Part shown: piece by piece, positions 13,493 through 22,757 of the stretch
How the letters are laid out: the number at the start of each line of letters is the position of its first letter
Position numbering within the stretch: the stretch's first letter is position 1
Notes under the pieces: generated by a model
Told to the model about the DNA's origin: nothing
The model's database searches: none
The model's input: the letters and a program-made list of their open reading frames with translations, nothing else
Program-made: the position numbers and the translations under genes
Assembly: GCF_004214895.1 (NCBI RefSeq)
Contig: NZ_CP035952.1
Span: forward strand, 310,001-374,000
DNA: 64,000 nucleotides
From: Pseudomonas tructae
GTDB taxonomy: Bacteria; Pseudomonadota; Gammaproteobacteria; Pseudomonadales; Pseudomonadaceae
Direction of reading: 5' to 3'

Positions 13493-14365
13493 TCAGCGGA
13501 TGTGAGCAAGGACACCTTGCAACTCATCTAGTGAGTTGTAACGAATAACTAACTGGCCCTTGCCCTTGTTACCGTGACGGATCTGTACGGCCGAGCCCAG
13601 ACGCTCTGCCAGACGCTGTTCAAGGCGTGTGATGTCCGGGTCCGGCTTGGCAGGTTCTACCGGCTCGGGCTTGCCATTGAGCCACTGGCGTACCAGTGCT
13701 TCAGTCTGGCGCACGGTCAGGCCGCGTGCGACAACGTGACGCGCCCCGTCAACCTGCTGATCATCCGGCAATCCGAGCAATGCCCGGGCGTGGCCCATCT
13801 CCAGATCGCCGTGGGACAACATGGTCTTGATCACGTCCGGCAACGAGATCAGGCGCAGCAGGTTGGCCACGGTTACCCGCGACTTGCCCACAGCATCGGC
13901 GACCTGTTGCTGGGTTAGCTGAAATTCCTGCTGCAGGCGCTGCAGGGCAATGGCCTCTTCCACCGGATTGAGGTCTTCGCGCTGGATGTTCTCGATCAGG
14001 GCCATGGCGATGGCCGCTTCATCCGGCACATCGCGGACCATCGCCGGGATGGTCTCCAGGCCAGCCTGCTGACTGGCGCGCCAGCGGCGCTCACCGGCGA
14101 TGATCTCAAAGCGGTCGTCAGCGATCGGGCGGACCACGATCGGCTGCATCACGCCCTGGCTCTTGATCGAGAGGGCGAGTTCTTCCAGTGCCTGCGGGTC
14201 CATGTCCCGGCGCGGCTGGTACTTGCCGCGCTGGATCAGATCGAGCGGCAGGTGTTGCAGTTCCTTCTGGTCGACCTGGACAGCCTGCTCTTCGAGCGCG
14301 CTGACGGTCGGACCACTGAGCAGTGCATCCAACCCACGTCCGAGACCCCGTTTCTTAACGGCCAT
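13493..14365 (-). CDS. parB: Chromosome partitioning protein ParB (CTPase, parS-binding)
   Basis: Binds parS sites and spreads as a CTP-dependent clamp to build the partition complex. 290 residues. N-terminal KKRGLGRGLDALLS contains the Arg-rich motif that stimulates ParA ATPase. The ParB/Srx CTP-binding domain has GERRWRASQQAG (about 115-126), followed by ENIQREDLNPVEEA and the HTH (LTQQQVADAVGKSRVTVANLLRL). The C-terminal dimerisation domain is present. It lies 9 bp after parA; two perfect parS sites lie in recF. Confidence 0.98.
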   Translation of the reverse strand: MAVKKRGLGRGLDALLSGPTVSALEEQAVQVDQKELQHLPLDLIQRGKYQPRRDMDPQALEELALSIKSQGVMQPIVVRPIADDRFEIIAGERRWRASQQAGLETIPAMVRDVPDEAAIAMALIENIQREDLNPVEEAIALQRLQQEFQLTQQQVADAVGKSRVTVANLLRLISLPDVIKTMLSHGDLEMGHARALLGLPDDQQVDGARHVVARGLTVRQTEALVRQWLNGKPEPVEPAKPDPDITRLEQRLAERLGSAVQIRHGNKGKGQLVIRYNSLDELQGVLAHIR

Positions 14366-14374
14366 GCGGATTCC

Positions 14375-15166
14375 TTAAGTTGTTTGTGCAGTGCGGGTTT
14401 GACGGCGTTGGCGTCGCACCAGTTCCCCGGCCAGGGCCAGGTACGCCAGGGCGCCACGTGATTGCTTGTCGTACGCCAGGGCCGGCATGCCGAAGCTCGG
14501 GGCCTCGGCCAGGCGGATGTTGCGCGGAATCACGGTGTCGTACAGCTGATCGCCGAAGTGTTCCTTGAGCTGGGCGGAAACATCGTTGATCAGGCTCAGG
14601 CGCGGGTCGTACATGGTTCGCAGCAGGCCTTCGACCTTGAGCTGCGGGTTCAACCGCTCGCCGATTCGCTTGATGTTATCCACAAGGTCACTCAAGCCTT
14701 CCAGGGCAAAGTATTCACATTGCATTGGAATGATCACGCCATCGGCGGCAACCAGGGCGTTGAGGGTCAGCATCGACAGCGACGGCGGGCAGTCGATCAG
14801 GATGTAGTCGTAGTTCTCGCGGATCGGCGCCAGTGCGGTACGCAGGCGACTCTCCTTCATCTGCATTTCCAGCAGCACCACTTCGGCAGCGGTCAGGTCG
14901 CGGTTGGCCGGCAGCAGCTGATAGCCGCCGTGCTCGGAGAAGTGCATGGCCTGGGCCAGATCGCATTCGCCGATCAACAGGTCATAGACCGAATGTTCCA
15001 GGACGTGTTTATCCACACCGCTACCCATGGTGGCGTTGCCCTGTGGATCGAGATCGATCAGCAGCACGCGGCGCTTGGTTGCCACCAGCGATGCTGCGAG
15101 ATTGATACAGGTGGTGGTTTTACCCACACCACCCTTCTGGTTCGCGATTGCGAATACCTTAGCCAT
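14375..15166 (-). CDS. parA: Chromosome partitioning ATPase ParA (Soj)
   Basis: Walker-type ATPase that binds DNA non-specifically and pulls the ParB-parS complex. 263 residues. The deviant Walker A KGGVGKTT is at about 11-18 (ANQKGGVGKTTTCINLA), the Walker A' segment is LLIDLDPQGNAT and Walker B is ILIDCPPSLSML. It is in an operon with rsmG, mnmG (upstream) and parB. Two perfect DnaA boxes fall in the gene (14676-14684, 15009-15017). Confidence 0.98.
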   Translation of the reverse strand: MAKVFAIANQKGGVGKTTTCINLAASLVATKRRVLLIDLDPQGNATMGSGVDKHVLEHSVYDLLIGECDLAQAMHFSEHGGYQLLPANRDLTAAEVVLLEMQMKESRLRTALAPIRENYDYILIDCPPSLSMLTLNALVAADGVIIPMQCEYFALEGLSDLVDNIKRIGERLNPQLKVEGLLRTMYDPRLSLINDVSAQLKEHFGDQLYDTVIPRNIRLAEAPSFGMPALAYDKQSRGALAYLALAGELVRRQRRQTRTAQTT

Positions 15167-15184
15167 TCTTGCTTGTGTTCCCAG

Positions 15185-15829
15185 TCATGCCGTGCGGCGC
15201 AGTATCAGCAGATGGCGTTGGCCTTGGCAACCCGGAACGGTCAAGGCCTGCTCGCTATCCACTCTGAAATCTGCCGGCAATGCTACCAGCTCATCGGCAG
15301 GATGCAGCCCTTTCATTGCCAGCCACTGCGTCTGGGCGTCACCGAGGTGGCGCGTCCAGTTGGTGAAGTTCTCCATGCTGCTGAAAGCACGGGAAACAAT
15401 TCCGGTGAAAGGCAGCTCCGGTTGGAACTCCTCTACCCGCTTGTGGATAACTGTGAGGTTATCCAGCTTGAGCTCCAGCTTTACCTGGGTCAGGAAACGG
15501 GTTTTCTTGCCGTTGCTGTCGAGCACCGTGACTTGCTTCTCCGGATGCAGGATAGCCAAAGGAATACCGGGCATGCCACCGCCGCTGCCAACATCCAGCC
15601 AGCGCTCGCTGTGGATAAACGGCATGACGCTGAGACTGTCGAGCAGGTGGCGGGAAACCATCTCGTCCGGATTGCGCACAGCGGTCAGGTTGTAGGCCTT
15701 GTTCCACTTGATCAGCAAGGCCAGGTAGGCCAGCAGTTGTGCCTGCTGGGCCTCGCTCAGCTCGACACCGAGCTTGCGGGCGCCTGTGGACAACTCTTCG
15801 GCGTGTTGAGGGGTGACCTGAGAACTCAA
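15185..15829 (-). CDS. rsmG: 16S rRNA (guanine527-N7)-methyltransferase
   Basis: Methylates G527 of 16S rRNA with S-adenosylmethionine. 214 residues. The SAM-binding motif [15 protein letters not shown] lies near residues 70-85, followed by [14 protein letters not shown]. The start overlaps the mnmG stop by 4 bases, so translation is coupled. Two perfect DnaA boxes are inside (15442-15450, 15610-15618). The old name is gidB. Confidence 0.97.
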   Translation of the reverse strand: MSSQVTPQHAEELSTGARKLGVELSEAQQAQLLAYLALLIKWNKAYNLTAVRNPDEMVSRHLLDSLSVMPFIHSERWLDVGSGGGMPGIPLAILHPEKQVTVLDSNGKKTRFLTQVKLELKLDNLTVIHKRVEEFQPELPFTGIVSRAFSSMENFTNWTRHLGDAQTQWLAMKGLHPADELVALPADFRVDSEQALTVPGCQGQRHLLILRRTA

Positions 15830-17721
15830 GCGCTTTGCTCCAACTCGCGGCTTGCGCCGCGTTTTTTCAGATGAATCAGCAACAGGGAAATCGCCGCCGG
15901 GGTCACGCCGGGGATACGCGAAGCCTGACCCAGTGTCTCGGGCCGGGTCTGACCGAGCTTGCCCTGGATTTCCTTGGATAACCCGGAAATACCGCTGTAA
16001 TCGATATCGTCGGGCAGGCGGGTATCTTCGCTGGCGCGCAGCCGGGCGATTTCTTCCTGTTGCCGGTCGATATAACCGGCGTATTTGGTCTTGATCTCAA
16101 CCTGTTCGGCCACTTGCGGGTCGATCTCGGCGCCGCCGGTGACCGACATCAGACCGGCGTAATCGATTTCCGGACGAGTCAACAGGTTGAGCAAGTTGTA
16201 TTCGTGGCTCAGCGGTGTGCCGAACTTCTCGGCAATGGCCTGGCCTTGTGCAGTGTCCGGGCGGACCCAGGTGGATTTCAGACGCTGCTCTTCCACGGCA
16301 ATGCTTTCGCGCTTGGCGCTGAACGCGGCCCAGCGCTCGTCGTCGACCAGGCCCAGCTCGCGACCTTTTTCGGTCAGGCGCAGGTCGGCGTTGTCTTCAC
16401 GCAGGATCAGGCGGTACTCGGCCCGCGAGGTGAACATGCGGTACGGCTCCTGGGTCCCCAGGGTAATCAGGTCGTCAACCAGCACGCCGATGTACGCCTC
16501 GTCGCGACGCGGGCACCAGCTTTCACGGCCCTGCGCACGCAGTGCCGCGTTGGTACCGGCAAGCAGGCCTTGCGCACCGGCTTCTTCGTAGCCCGTGGTG
16601 CCGTTGATCTGACCTGCGAAGAACAACCCGCCAATGACCTTGGTTTCCAGGCTGTACTTGAGGTCCCGCGGATCGAAATAGTCGTACTCGATGGCGTAGC
16701 CAGGACGCACGATGTGGGCGTTTTCCATGCCGCGGATCGAACGCACGATCTGCAACTGCACATCGAACGGCAAGGATGTGGATATCCCGTTCGGGTACAG
16801 CTCGTGGGTGTTCAGGCCTTCGGGCTCGATGAACACCTGGTGGCTTTGCTTGTCGGCAAAGCGGTGGATCTTGTCTTCGATCGACGGGCAGTAGCGCGGG
16901 CCAATGCCTTCGATTACCCCGGAGTACATCGGCGAACGGTCGAGGTTCGACGCGATGATCTCGTGGGTACGGGCGTTGGTGTGGGTAATCCAGCAACTGA
17001 CCTGACGCGGATGCTGCTCCTTGGAGCCCATGAACGACATCACCGGGATCGGGGTGTCACCGGGTTGCTCGGTCATGACCGAGAAATCCACCGAGCGACC
17101 ATCGATACGTGGCGGTGTGCCGGTTTTCAGGCGACCGACGCGCAGTGGCAGTTCACGCAGGCGACGTGCCAGGGCAATCGACGGCGGATCGCCGGCGCGG
17201 CCACCAGAGTAATTCTGCAAACCGATGTGGATAAGTCCGCCGAGGAAGGTTCCGGTGGTCAGTACCACGGAGTCTGCGAGAAAACGCAGACCCATTTGGG
17301 TTACCACACCGCGTACCTGGTCCTGCTCGACGATCAGGTCGTCGCACGACTGCTGGAATATCCACAGGTTGGGCTGGTTCTCAAGAATCTCGCGCACCAC
17401 CGATTTGTAGATGGCGCGGTCGGCCTGGGCACGAGTTGCGCGCACTGCCGGACCTTTGCGGTTGTTCAAAACACGGAATTGGATACCGCTCTTGTCAGTG
17501 GCCAGTGCCATGGCACCGCCGAGCGCATCGATTTCCTTGACCAGGTGGCTCTTGCCGATGCCACCGATGGCCGGGTTGCAACTCATATGACCGAGGGTTT
17601 CCACGTTGTGGGTCAGCAGCAGGGTTTTCACACCCATGCGTGCAGACGCAAGCGCAGCCTCGGTACCGGCATGGCCGCCGCCGATGACGATCACTTCAAA
17701 ACGGGAAGGGAAATCCACCAC
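15826..17721 (-). CDS. mnmG: tRNA uridine-5-carboxymethylaminomethyl modification enzyme MnmG
   Basis: FAD-dependent partner of MnmE; together they place the cmnm5 group on the wobble uridine of some tRNAs. 631 residues. FAD motif [16 protein letters not shown] (about 10-25), then the family signature [23 protein letters not shown] and the second signature [21 protein letters not shown]. It is the first gene of mnmG-rsmG-parA-parB. The upstream region is origin-like module A, so its transcription is close to DnaA-bound DNA. A perfect DnaA box lies at 17226-17234. Confidence 0.98.
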   Translation of the reverse strand: MVDFPSRFEVIVIGGGHAGTEAALASARMGVKTLLLTHNVETLGHMSCNPAIGGIGKSHLVKEIDALGGAMALATDKSGIQFRVLNNRKGPAVRATRAQADRAIYKSVVREILENQPNLWIFQQSCDDLIVEQDQVRGVVTQMGLRFLADSVVLTTGTFLGGLIHIGLQNYSGGRAGDPPSIALARRLRELPLRVGRLKTGTPPRIDGRSVDFSVMTEQPGDTPIPVMSFMGSKEQHPRQVSCWITHTNARTHEIIASNLDRSPMYSGVIEGIGPRYCPSIEDKIHRFADKQSHQVFIEPEGLNTHELYPNGISTSLPFDVQLQIVRSIRGMENAHIVRPGYAIEYDYFDPRDLKYSLETKVIGGLFFAGQINGTTGYEEAGAQGLLAGTNAALRAQGRESWCPRRDEAYIGVLVDDLITLGTQEPYRMFTSRAEYRLILREDNADLRLTEKGRELGLVDDERWAAFSAKRESIAVEEQRLKSTWVRPDTAQGQAIAEKFGTPLSHEYNLLNLLTRPEIDYAGLMSVTGGAEIDPQVAEQVEIKTKYAGYIDRQQEEIARLRASEDTRLPDDIDYSGISGLSKEIQGKLGQTRPETLGQASRIPGVTPAAISLLLIHLKKRGASRELEQSA

Positions 17722-17818
17722 GCACCTCGTGCCTGTTTCGGGAATAGATAGGGATAACGCACAAGTATAGGGACTTACCCCCCTCTAAAGGAACCTTTTG
17801 CACAAAATTTAACCAGGC

Positions 17819-18120
17819 TGTGGATGAATGGCGAGTAATAGAAATTAAAAGAGAGAAATTTATTAAAGCTTTGTTTTTATGTTTATTCTTAGTCAAGCAC
17901 CTTTCTGTGGATAAGGTGCTACAGGCCTTTATTTACCTTGTGTACAGAGATTCAAAACCCTGTGGTCTACCAGGGATGAGCGTTCTGGATAAGCGCTTTA
18001 AGCCTGTGGATTAAATGACCAGTTACCCACAGGGGGAGTTATCTCCAGCCTTGAAGGCCAGTTATCAACGGAGCTGAAGGTGGGTTTTCCACAGGGCTTA
18101 TTTCAGCGAAATGTGGATAG
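17819..18120. other. Origin-like module A (mnmG-mnmE intergenic), DnaA-box cluster and AT-rich stretch
   Basis: Non-coding. From left: TGTGGATGA (17819), an AT-rich segment (17838-17895), the perfect DnaA box TGTGGATAA (17906-17914), then one-mismatch boxes TGTGGATTA (18005), TTACCCACA (18023), TTTTCCACA (18085) and TGTGGATAG (18112). It shares three blocks with the rpmH-dnaA region at a constant offset of 4513 bp: 17902-17948 (40 of 47 identical to 22415-22461), 18004-18033 (25 of 30) and 18083-18102 (18 of 20). Clusters of DnaA boxes near gidA have been described for P. putida from memory; whether this copy initiates replication is not shown. Confidence 0.75.
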
Positions 18121-18235
18121 ACGCGCAGGAATTAGCGCAGCACAACAGCTATGGCTGTACTGACCAGGAGAGGGGATTGGAGAAATTGGCTGCTGCAGCC
18201 GGGCCCATTGCAGGCCCGACTGTGGATCGGGACGC
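18121..18235. other. Remaining mnmE downstream sequence
   Basis: About 115 bases between module A and the mnmE stop. It holds a GC-rich inverted repeat near 18196-18218 (CTGCAGCCGGGCCCATTGCAG and flanks) that may end mnmE transcription, although no T run follows on the minus strand. No gene is seen. Confidence 0.35.
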
Positions 18236-19606
18236 TTACTTACCGATACAGAAGCTAGAGAAGATTCGACCCAGGAGATCATCGGAACTAAATGCACCGG
18301 TGATTTCACCCAGGGCTTGTTGAGCCTGACGCAGATCCTCTGCCAGCAGTTCACCGGCTCCGGCAAGGGTCAGTTGGGCACGACCGTGCTCCAGGTGCGC
18401 ACTGGCCTGATTCAGGGCCTCCAGGTGGCGTCTGCGGGCGCTGAAGCTGCTTTCGGCAGTCTGTTCATAACCCATGCAGGCCTTCAGGTGCTCGCGCAGC
18501 AGCTCAAGGCCCATGTCAGTGTCCTTGGCGCTGAGGGTAATGGTGACGTGGCCATCTTCACTCTGTTCCATGGCAATGGCTTCGCCACTCAGGTCTGCCT
18601 TGTTACGAATCAGCGTGACCTTGGCCGGGTCCGGCCGCAGATCGAGGAACTCCGGCCACAGGGCAAACGGATCACTGGCTTCAGGCGCCGTGGAGTCGAC
18701 CACCAGCAACACCCGATCCGCCTCGTTGATGGCCTTGAGTGCGCGTTCCACGCCGATCTTTTCCACATGATCATCGGTATCGCGCAACCCGGCAGTGTCG
18801 ACGACGTGCAGCGGCATGCCGTCGATGTGGATATGTTCGCGCAGGATGTCCCGGGTGGTACCGGCGATATCGGTGACAATCGCTGCCTCACGGCCGGCCA
18901 GCACATTAAGCAGGCTCGACTTGCCGGCATTTGGCCGACCGGCAATCACCACAGTCATGCCGTCACGTAGCAAGGCGCCCTGCCCGGCTTCACGCTGCAC
19001 TGTGGATAAATTGTTGCGCACTTCATCGAGCATGCTCAGCACGTGACCGTCGGCGAGAAAGTCGATTTCTTCCTCGGGGAAGTCGATCGCCGCTTCCACG
19101 TAGATACGCAGGCTGATCAGTTTCTCGGTGAGGTTATCCACACGACGGGAAAATTCGCCCTGCAGCGAGCGCAAGGCATTGCGCGCCGCCTGTGCGGAAC
19201 TGGCTTCGATCAGGTCGGCGATGGCCTCGGCCTGCGCCAGGTCGAGCTTGTCGTTGAGGAACGCCCGCTCGCTGAATTCACCCGGGCGCGCCAGGCGACA
19301 CCCCAGTTGTACACAGCGCTGCAGGAGCATATCGAGCACCACCGGGCCACCGTGGCCCTGCAGTTCCAGCACGTCTTCGCCGGTGAAGGAGTTCGGCCCG
19401 GGGAAGAACAGCGCAATGCCCTCATCCAGCACCAGGCCATCTTCAGCGCGGAACGGACCGTAGTGGGCGTGCCGCGGTGTCAGCGTTTTTCCACAGATGG
19501 CCAACCCGGCTTGTTTGGCCAGAGGGCCGGATAGCCGCACGATCCCCACTCCCCCACGTCCCTGGGCGGTAGCGATGGCGGCAATGGTTTCACGCACAGT
19601 GTTCAT
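18236..19606 (-). CDS. mnmE: tRNA modification GTPase MnmE
   Basis: GTPase partner of MnmG in wobble-uridine modification. 456 residues. The N-terminal tetrahydrofolate-binding domain begins [22 protein letters not shown]; the G domain has [15 protein letters not shown] (about 217-231), switch region [21 protein letters not shown] and NKAD; the C-terminus is the invariant FCIGK. The ATG at 19606 is chosen because it gives the family start and length; a longer frame to 19642 adds 12 unrelated residues. Two perfect DnaA boxes are inside (19002, 19134). Confidence 0.97.
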   Translation of the reverse strand: MNTVRETIAAIATAQGRGGVGIVRLSGPLAKQAGLAICGKTLTPRHAHYGPFRAEDGLVLDEGIALFFPGPNSFTGEDVLELQGHGGPVVLDMLLQRCVQLGCRLARPGEFSERAFLNDKLDLAQAEAIADLIEASSAQAARNALRSLQGEFSRRVDNLTEKLISLRIYVEAAIDFPEEEIDFLADGHVLSMLDEVRNNLSTVQREAGQGALLRDGMTVVIAGRPNAGKSSLLNVLAGREAAIVTDIAGTTRDILREHIHIDGMPLHVVDTAGLRDTDDHVEKIGVERALKAINEADRVLLVVDSTAPEASDPFALWPEFLDLRPDPAKVTLIRNKADLSGEAIAMEQSEDGHVTITLSAKDTDMGLELLREHLKACMGYEQTAESSFSARRRHLEALNQASAHLEHGRAQLTLAGAGELLAEDLRQAQQALGEITGAFSSDDLLGRIFSSFCIGK

Positions 19607-19641
19607 GTTCGACGGTCTCACGACAAAAACGACAGATAGCA

Positions 19642-19664
19642 AAACGCCCCACGAGGGGGCGTTT
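19642..19664 (-). terminator. Terminator between yidC and mnmE
   Basis: AAACGCCCC / GGGGCGTTT, a 9-bp stem with a 5-base loop, followed on the minus strand by TTTTGCTAT. A perfect DnaA box (19663-19671) overlaps its right arm. Confidence 0.75.
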
Positions 19665-19689
19665 ATCCACAGGTTAGCTGGCTAACCCG

Positions 19690-21372
19690 TTAAGCGGCGG
19701 CTTTCTTGGCAGCCTTTTCGATACCGCGGGTGATGTACCACTGCTGTGCGATCGACAAGCAGTTGTTCACAACCCAGTACAGCACCAGACCTGCAGGGAA
19801 CCACAGGAAGAAGAAGGTGAAGATGATCGGCATCAGCTTCATCACCTTGGCCTGCATCGGATCCGGCGGAGTCGGGTTCAACTGCTGCTGGATGAACATG
19901 GTCGCGCCCATGATGATCGGCAGGATGAAGAACGGATCCTTGATCGACAGGTCAGTGATCCAGAACATCCATGGCGCCTGACGCATCTCGACGCTTTCCA
20001 GCAGAACCCAGTACAGCGAAAGGAAGACCGGCATCTGGACCAGGATCGGCAGGCAGCCACCCAACGGGTTGATCTTCTCTTTCTTGTACAGCTCCATCAT
20101 GGCTTGCGACATTTTCTGCCGGTCATCGCCATGTTGTTCTTTGAGTGCTGCCAGTTTCGGCGCGACGGCACGCATGCGCGCCATCGAACGGTAGCTGGCG
20201 GCCGACAGCGGGAAGAACAGCGCCTTGATCAGCATGGTCAGAACGATGATCGACCAGCCCCAGTTACCGAGCAGGCTGTGGATATGTTGCAGCAACCAGA
20301 AAATTGGCTGGGCAATGAACCACAGGATACCGTAGTCGACGGTCAGTTCCAGACCTGGGGACAACTCCTTGAGTCGCTCCTGGATCTTGGGACCGGCATA
20401 CAGCATGGTGCTGGTTTCGGCTTGGGCGCCAGCGGCGACGTTCAGTGCCGGGCCGGTGAAACCGATGATGTAGTTGCCTTGGCTGTCCTTGCGGGTCTGA
20501 ACGATGTTGTTTTCAGACTTGTTTGGAATCCAGGCAGTTACAAAGTAGTGCTGCAGCCAGGCTACCCAGCCGCCGGTAACATTTTCTTTCAGATTTCCCT
20601 TGTCGATGTCTTTCATCGACACTTTTTTGTAGGGCTCCGAACTTGTCCACAGGGCCGCACCGAGATAGGTCGCAGTACCGGTTGCGGTGCTCGAGGACGG
20701 ATCCGAGCTGGCATCGCGCTTGAGCTGTGCAAACAGGTTACCGGTCCAGGGCTGTGCGCTCTGGTTGTCGATCAGGTAGGTGACGGTCAGGTCGTACTCA
20801 CCGCGCTTGAAGCTGAAGCGCTTGATGTAGTTGACGCCGGCATCGCTGAACTTCAGGTCGACGATCAGTTGATCCTGACCATCGGCCAGTTGATAACTTT
20901 TCTGATCAGCGGCGTACAGCGGACGGCCAGACGAACGTGCATCGGGTCCGTTGACACCGGTCAGACCGCTCTGAGCCAGGTAAGTACGCTCACCACCGTT
21001 GTCGAACAACTGGAACGGAATGTCCGGATGGTCTTGACGACGTGGGTATTTCGGCAGCATCAGCTGAGCGATGTCGCCACCGTTTGGATCGATAGCCAGG
21101 TCGAGGACATCAGTCTTGACCCGAATCAGGTCCTTGCTGACCACTACCGGGGCAAGTTCTGCTGGGCTGGATTCAGCGTTGGCGCTCGGTACATCGGCGC
21201 TGGCGCCAGTGTTACCGGCCTGCGCGGTGTCCGGCAGGGCCGGGGCAACGTTGCTGGCAGCAGTATTCTGAGTCGGCAGGGCAGCCTGGCCATAGTCCTG
21301 GTTCCAGTTAAGGACCATGACGTAGGACACGATTGCCAGGGCCGCGATCAGGATCGTGCGTTTAATATCCAT
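19690..21372 (-). CDS. yidC: Membrane protein insertase YidC
   Basis: Inserts membrane proteins alone or with SecYEG. 560 residues. N-terminal helix (TILIAALAIVSYVMVLNW), a large periplasmic beta-domain (about 50-350), and five conserved helices from about 350: PIFWLLQHIHSLLGNWGWSIIVLTML, then MYKKEKINPLGGCLPILVQMPVF (substrate-groove region). It lies between yidD and mnmE; yidD, rnpA and rpmH upstream form the usual block. Confidence 0.98.
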   Translation of the reverse strand: MDIKRTILIAALAIVSYVMVLNWNQDYGQAALPTQNTAASNVAPALPDTAQAGNTGASADVPSANAESSPAELAPVVVSKDLIRVKTDVLDLAIDPNGGDIAQLMLPKYPRRQDHPDIPFQLFDNGGERTYLAQSGLTGVNGPDARSSGRPLYAADQKSYQLADGQDQLIVDLKFSDAGVNYIKRFSFKRGEYDLTVTYLIDNQSAQPWTGNLFAQLKRDASSDPSSSTATGTATYLGAALWTSSEPYKKVSMKDIDKGNLKENVTGGWVAWLQHYFVTAWIPNKSENNIVQTRKDSQGNYIIGFTGPALNVAAGAQAETSTMLYAGPKIQERLKELSPGLELTVDYGILWFIAQPIFWLLQHIHSLLGNWGWSIIVLTMLIKALFFPLSAASYRSMARMRAVAPKLAALKEQHGDDRQKMSQAMMELYKKEKINPLGGCLPILVQMPVFLSLYWVLLESVEMRQAPWMFWITDLSIKDPFFILPIIMGATMFIQQQLNPTPPDPMQAKVMKLMPIIFTFFFLWFPAGLVLYWVVNNCLSIAQQWYITRGIEKAAKKAAA

Positions 21373-21374
21373 GA

Positions 21375-21620
21375 TTACTCGGCTATCGAAGAAGTACGGG
21401 AAGAGGAGGCAGGTGGAACCGGGTCAAAACCACCGGCATTCCACGGATGACAACGCCCCAGGCGACGAACGGTAAGCCACCCGCCGCGTAAAAGGCCATG
21501 TGTTTCGATGGCTTCGTACGCATAGCAGGAGCAACTGGGGTAGAAACGACAGTGACTGGCCATCAGAGGACTAATGGCATAACGGTAAAACTGGATCGGA
21601 ACGAGCGCCAGTTTACGCAT
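21375..21620 (-). CDS. yidD: Membrane protein insertion efficiency factor YidD
   Basis: Small membrane-associated protein that aids YidC-dependent insertion. 81 residues with the family core [35 protein letters not shown] and conserved Cys residues, then [22 protein letters not shown]. It overlaps the rnpA 3' end by 8 bases and is followed after 2 bases by yidC. Confidence 0.97.
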   Translation of the reverse strand: MRKLALVPIQFYRYAISPLMASHCRFYPSCSCYAYEAIETHGLLRGGWLTVRRLGRCHPWNAGGFDPVPPASSSRTSSIAE

Positions 21621-22017
21621 CTTGACTGTCTACCCCCACAGAGTCGGTGTTAACCACTGGAGCGGGCCGACTGCGTGCAAGGCGCTTCCAGAGCTTGCCA
21701 AAATGTTGGTGCAATTCTGGGTTTTCAATCTCGCCCAACCCTTTGCGCGCGACAATCACGATATCCCAACCGGCAAGCAACTGCTGGTTCAGGCGAAACG
21801 AATCGCGCATCAGGCGTTTCAGGCGATTGCGTTGAACGGAAAGCTTGACGCTCTTTTTCCCGATCACAAGCCCCAGGCGGGGATGATCAAGACCGTTCTC
21901 GCGAGCAAGGATCAGCAGGCATTTCCCTGGAACCTTGCCGGTTGGGGAGTCGAAGACCGCTTTGAAGTGCCGGGGAATAAGCAGGCGCTTTTCCCGACTG
22001 AAGTCCTGACTCACCAC
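21613..22017 (-). CDS. rnpA: Ribonuclease P protein component
   Basis: Protein cofactor of RNase P, which trims tRNA 5' ends. 134 residues from a GTG at 22017, giving the pseudomonad start [18 protein letters not shown]. The RNR-type signature is [21 protein letters not shown] (about 50-70). A longer frame to 22110 runs antisense-free through rpmH on another frame and adds no family sequence. It starts 13 bases after the rpmH stop, so it is co-transcribed with it. Confidence 0.93.
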   Translation of the reverse strand: MVSQDFSREKRLLIPRHFKAVFDSPTGKVPGKCLLILARENGLDHPRLGLVIGKKSVKLSVQRNRLKRLMRDSFRLNQQLLAGWDIVIVARKGLGEIENPELHQHFGKLWKRLARSRPAPVVNTDSVGVDSQDA

Positions 22018-22030
22018 CAGTGCCGAAAAA

Positions 22031-22165
22031 TCAAACTGCCAGGCGCTTACGGCCTTTGGCACGGCGACGCGACAGAACGGCACGACCGTTCTTGGTGGCC
22101 ATACGGGCACGGAAACCGTGAGTGCGAGCGCGCTTGATGGTGCTTGGTTGGAAAGTACGTTTCAT
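22031..22165 (-). CDS. rpmH: 50S ribosomal protein L34
   Basis: 44-residue basic ribosomal protein: [18 protein letters not shown], then [17 protein letters not shown] and the end KGRKRLAV. The ATG at 22165 has AGGTAA upstream. This gene is often missed because of its size. It heads the rpmH-rnpA-yidD-yidC operon, under a strong sigma-70 promoter at 22226-22254. Confidence 0.98.
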
Positions 22166-22225
22166 GGCGTGTTACCTGGTTCGTCGACTACGGGCCGGAA
22201 TGGCCCCCGTTTTAAGAGACCGGCG

Positions 22226-22254
22226 ATTCTAGAGAAAGCGGGGCCGTAGGTCAA
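22226..22254 (-). promoter_or_regulatory. Sigma-70 promoter of rpmH-rnpA
   Basis: On the minus strand TTGACC (22254-22249), 17 bases, TAGAAT (22231-22226), about 60 bp before the rpmH start. The downstream leader is GC-rich, as in other ribosomal-protein operons. Confidence 0.75.
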
Positions 22255-22310
22255 TTTCCAACCAGCTTTTCCTTATAGACGGAAAATCGGCTGCATTCTG
22301 GGTATCACTG

Positions 22311-22690
22311 GGGATGAACGGCCAGGCCACGAGTAACGGATCACTTAAACATAGAAAAAAAGAGAGGACTTATTTAAAGCTTTTTAGTGAATCTTATAAA
22401 GCTTATGTGGACGATTTCTGTGGATAACAGGCTACAGGCCTTTAACTACCTACTGTACAGAATAACGAAACCTTGTCGAGAAACGGTGCTGTGACTGTGC
22501 TCTAGCCTCGGAAAAGCTGTGGATCAAATAGCCTGTTATCCACAGGCAGGTTATCCACCGGTTTCGACCCCCAGTTGTGCAAAGACCTCAAGTACGGTTA
22601 TCCACAGAGCTTATTCACAAGGTCAAAGCGACATTTTGGTCACTAAATTGCTGATTTATCGCCATCCTCGTCGTACCTGCATGTGGATAA
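22311..22690. other. oriC: Replication origin oriC (rpmH-dnaA intergenic), module B
   Basis: Non-coding, with an AT-rich unwinding segment (22341-22405) beside a dense set of DnaA boxes: perfect TGTGGATAA at 22419 and 22682, perfect TTATCCACA at 22536 and 22598, and near boxes at 22518 (TGTGGATCA), 22551 (TTATCCACC) and 22611 (TTATTCACA). The rpmH-dnaA position is the established oriC of pseudomonads. The same arrangement occurs at 17838-18106, offset by exactly 4513 bp. A conserved non-box word GCTACAGGCCTTTA (22432-22445) is shared by both copies. Confidence 0.9.
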
Positions 22691-22712
22691 CTGAGCTGGC
22701 GCTGGGTACAAT
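22684..22712 (+). promoter_or_regulatory. Candidate dnaA promoter overlapping a DnaA box
   Basis: TGGATA (22684-22689), 17 bases, TACAAT (22707-22712), about 45 bp before the dnaA GTG. The -35 lies inside the perfect DnaA box 22682-22690, so DnaA binding would compete with polymerase. The -35 matches consensus at only 4 of 6 positions. Confidence 0.4.
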
Positions 22713-22757
22713 GGGCGCTTGTTTTTGCCTCACCGGCTTTCAACTCAGGGGATATCC

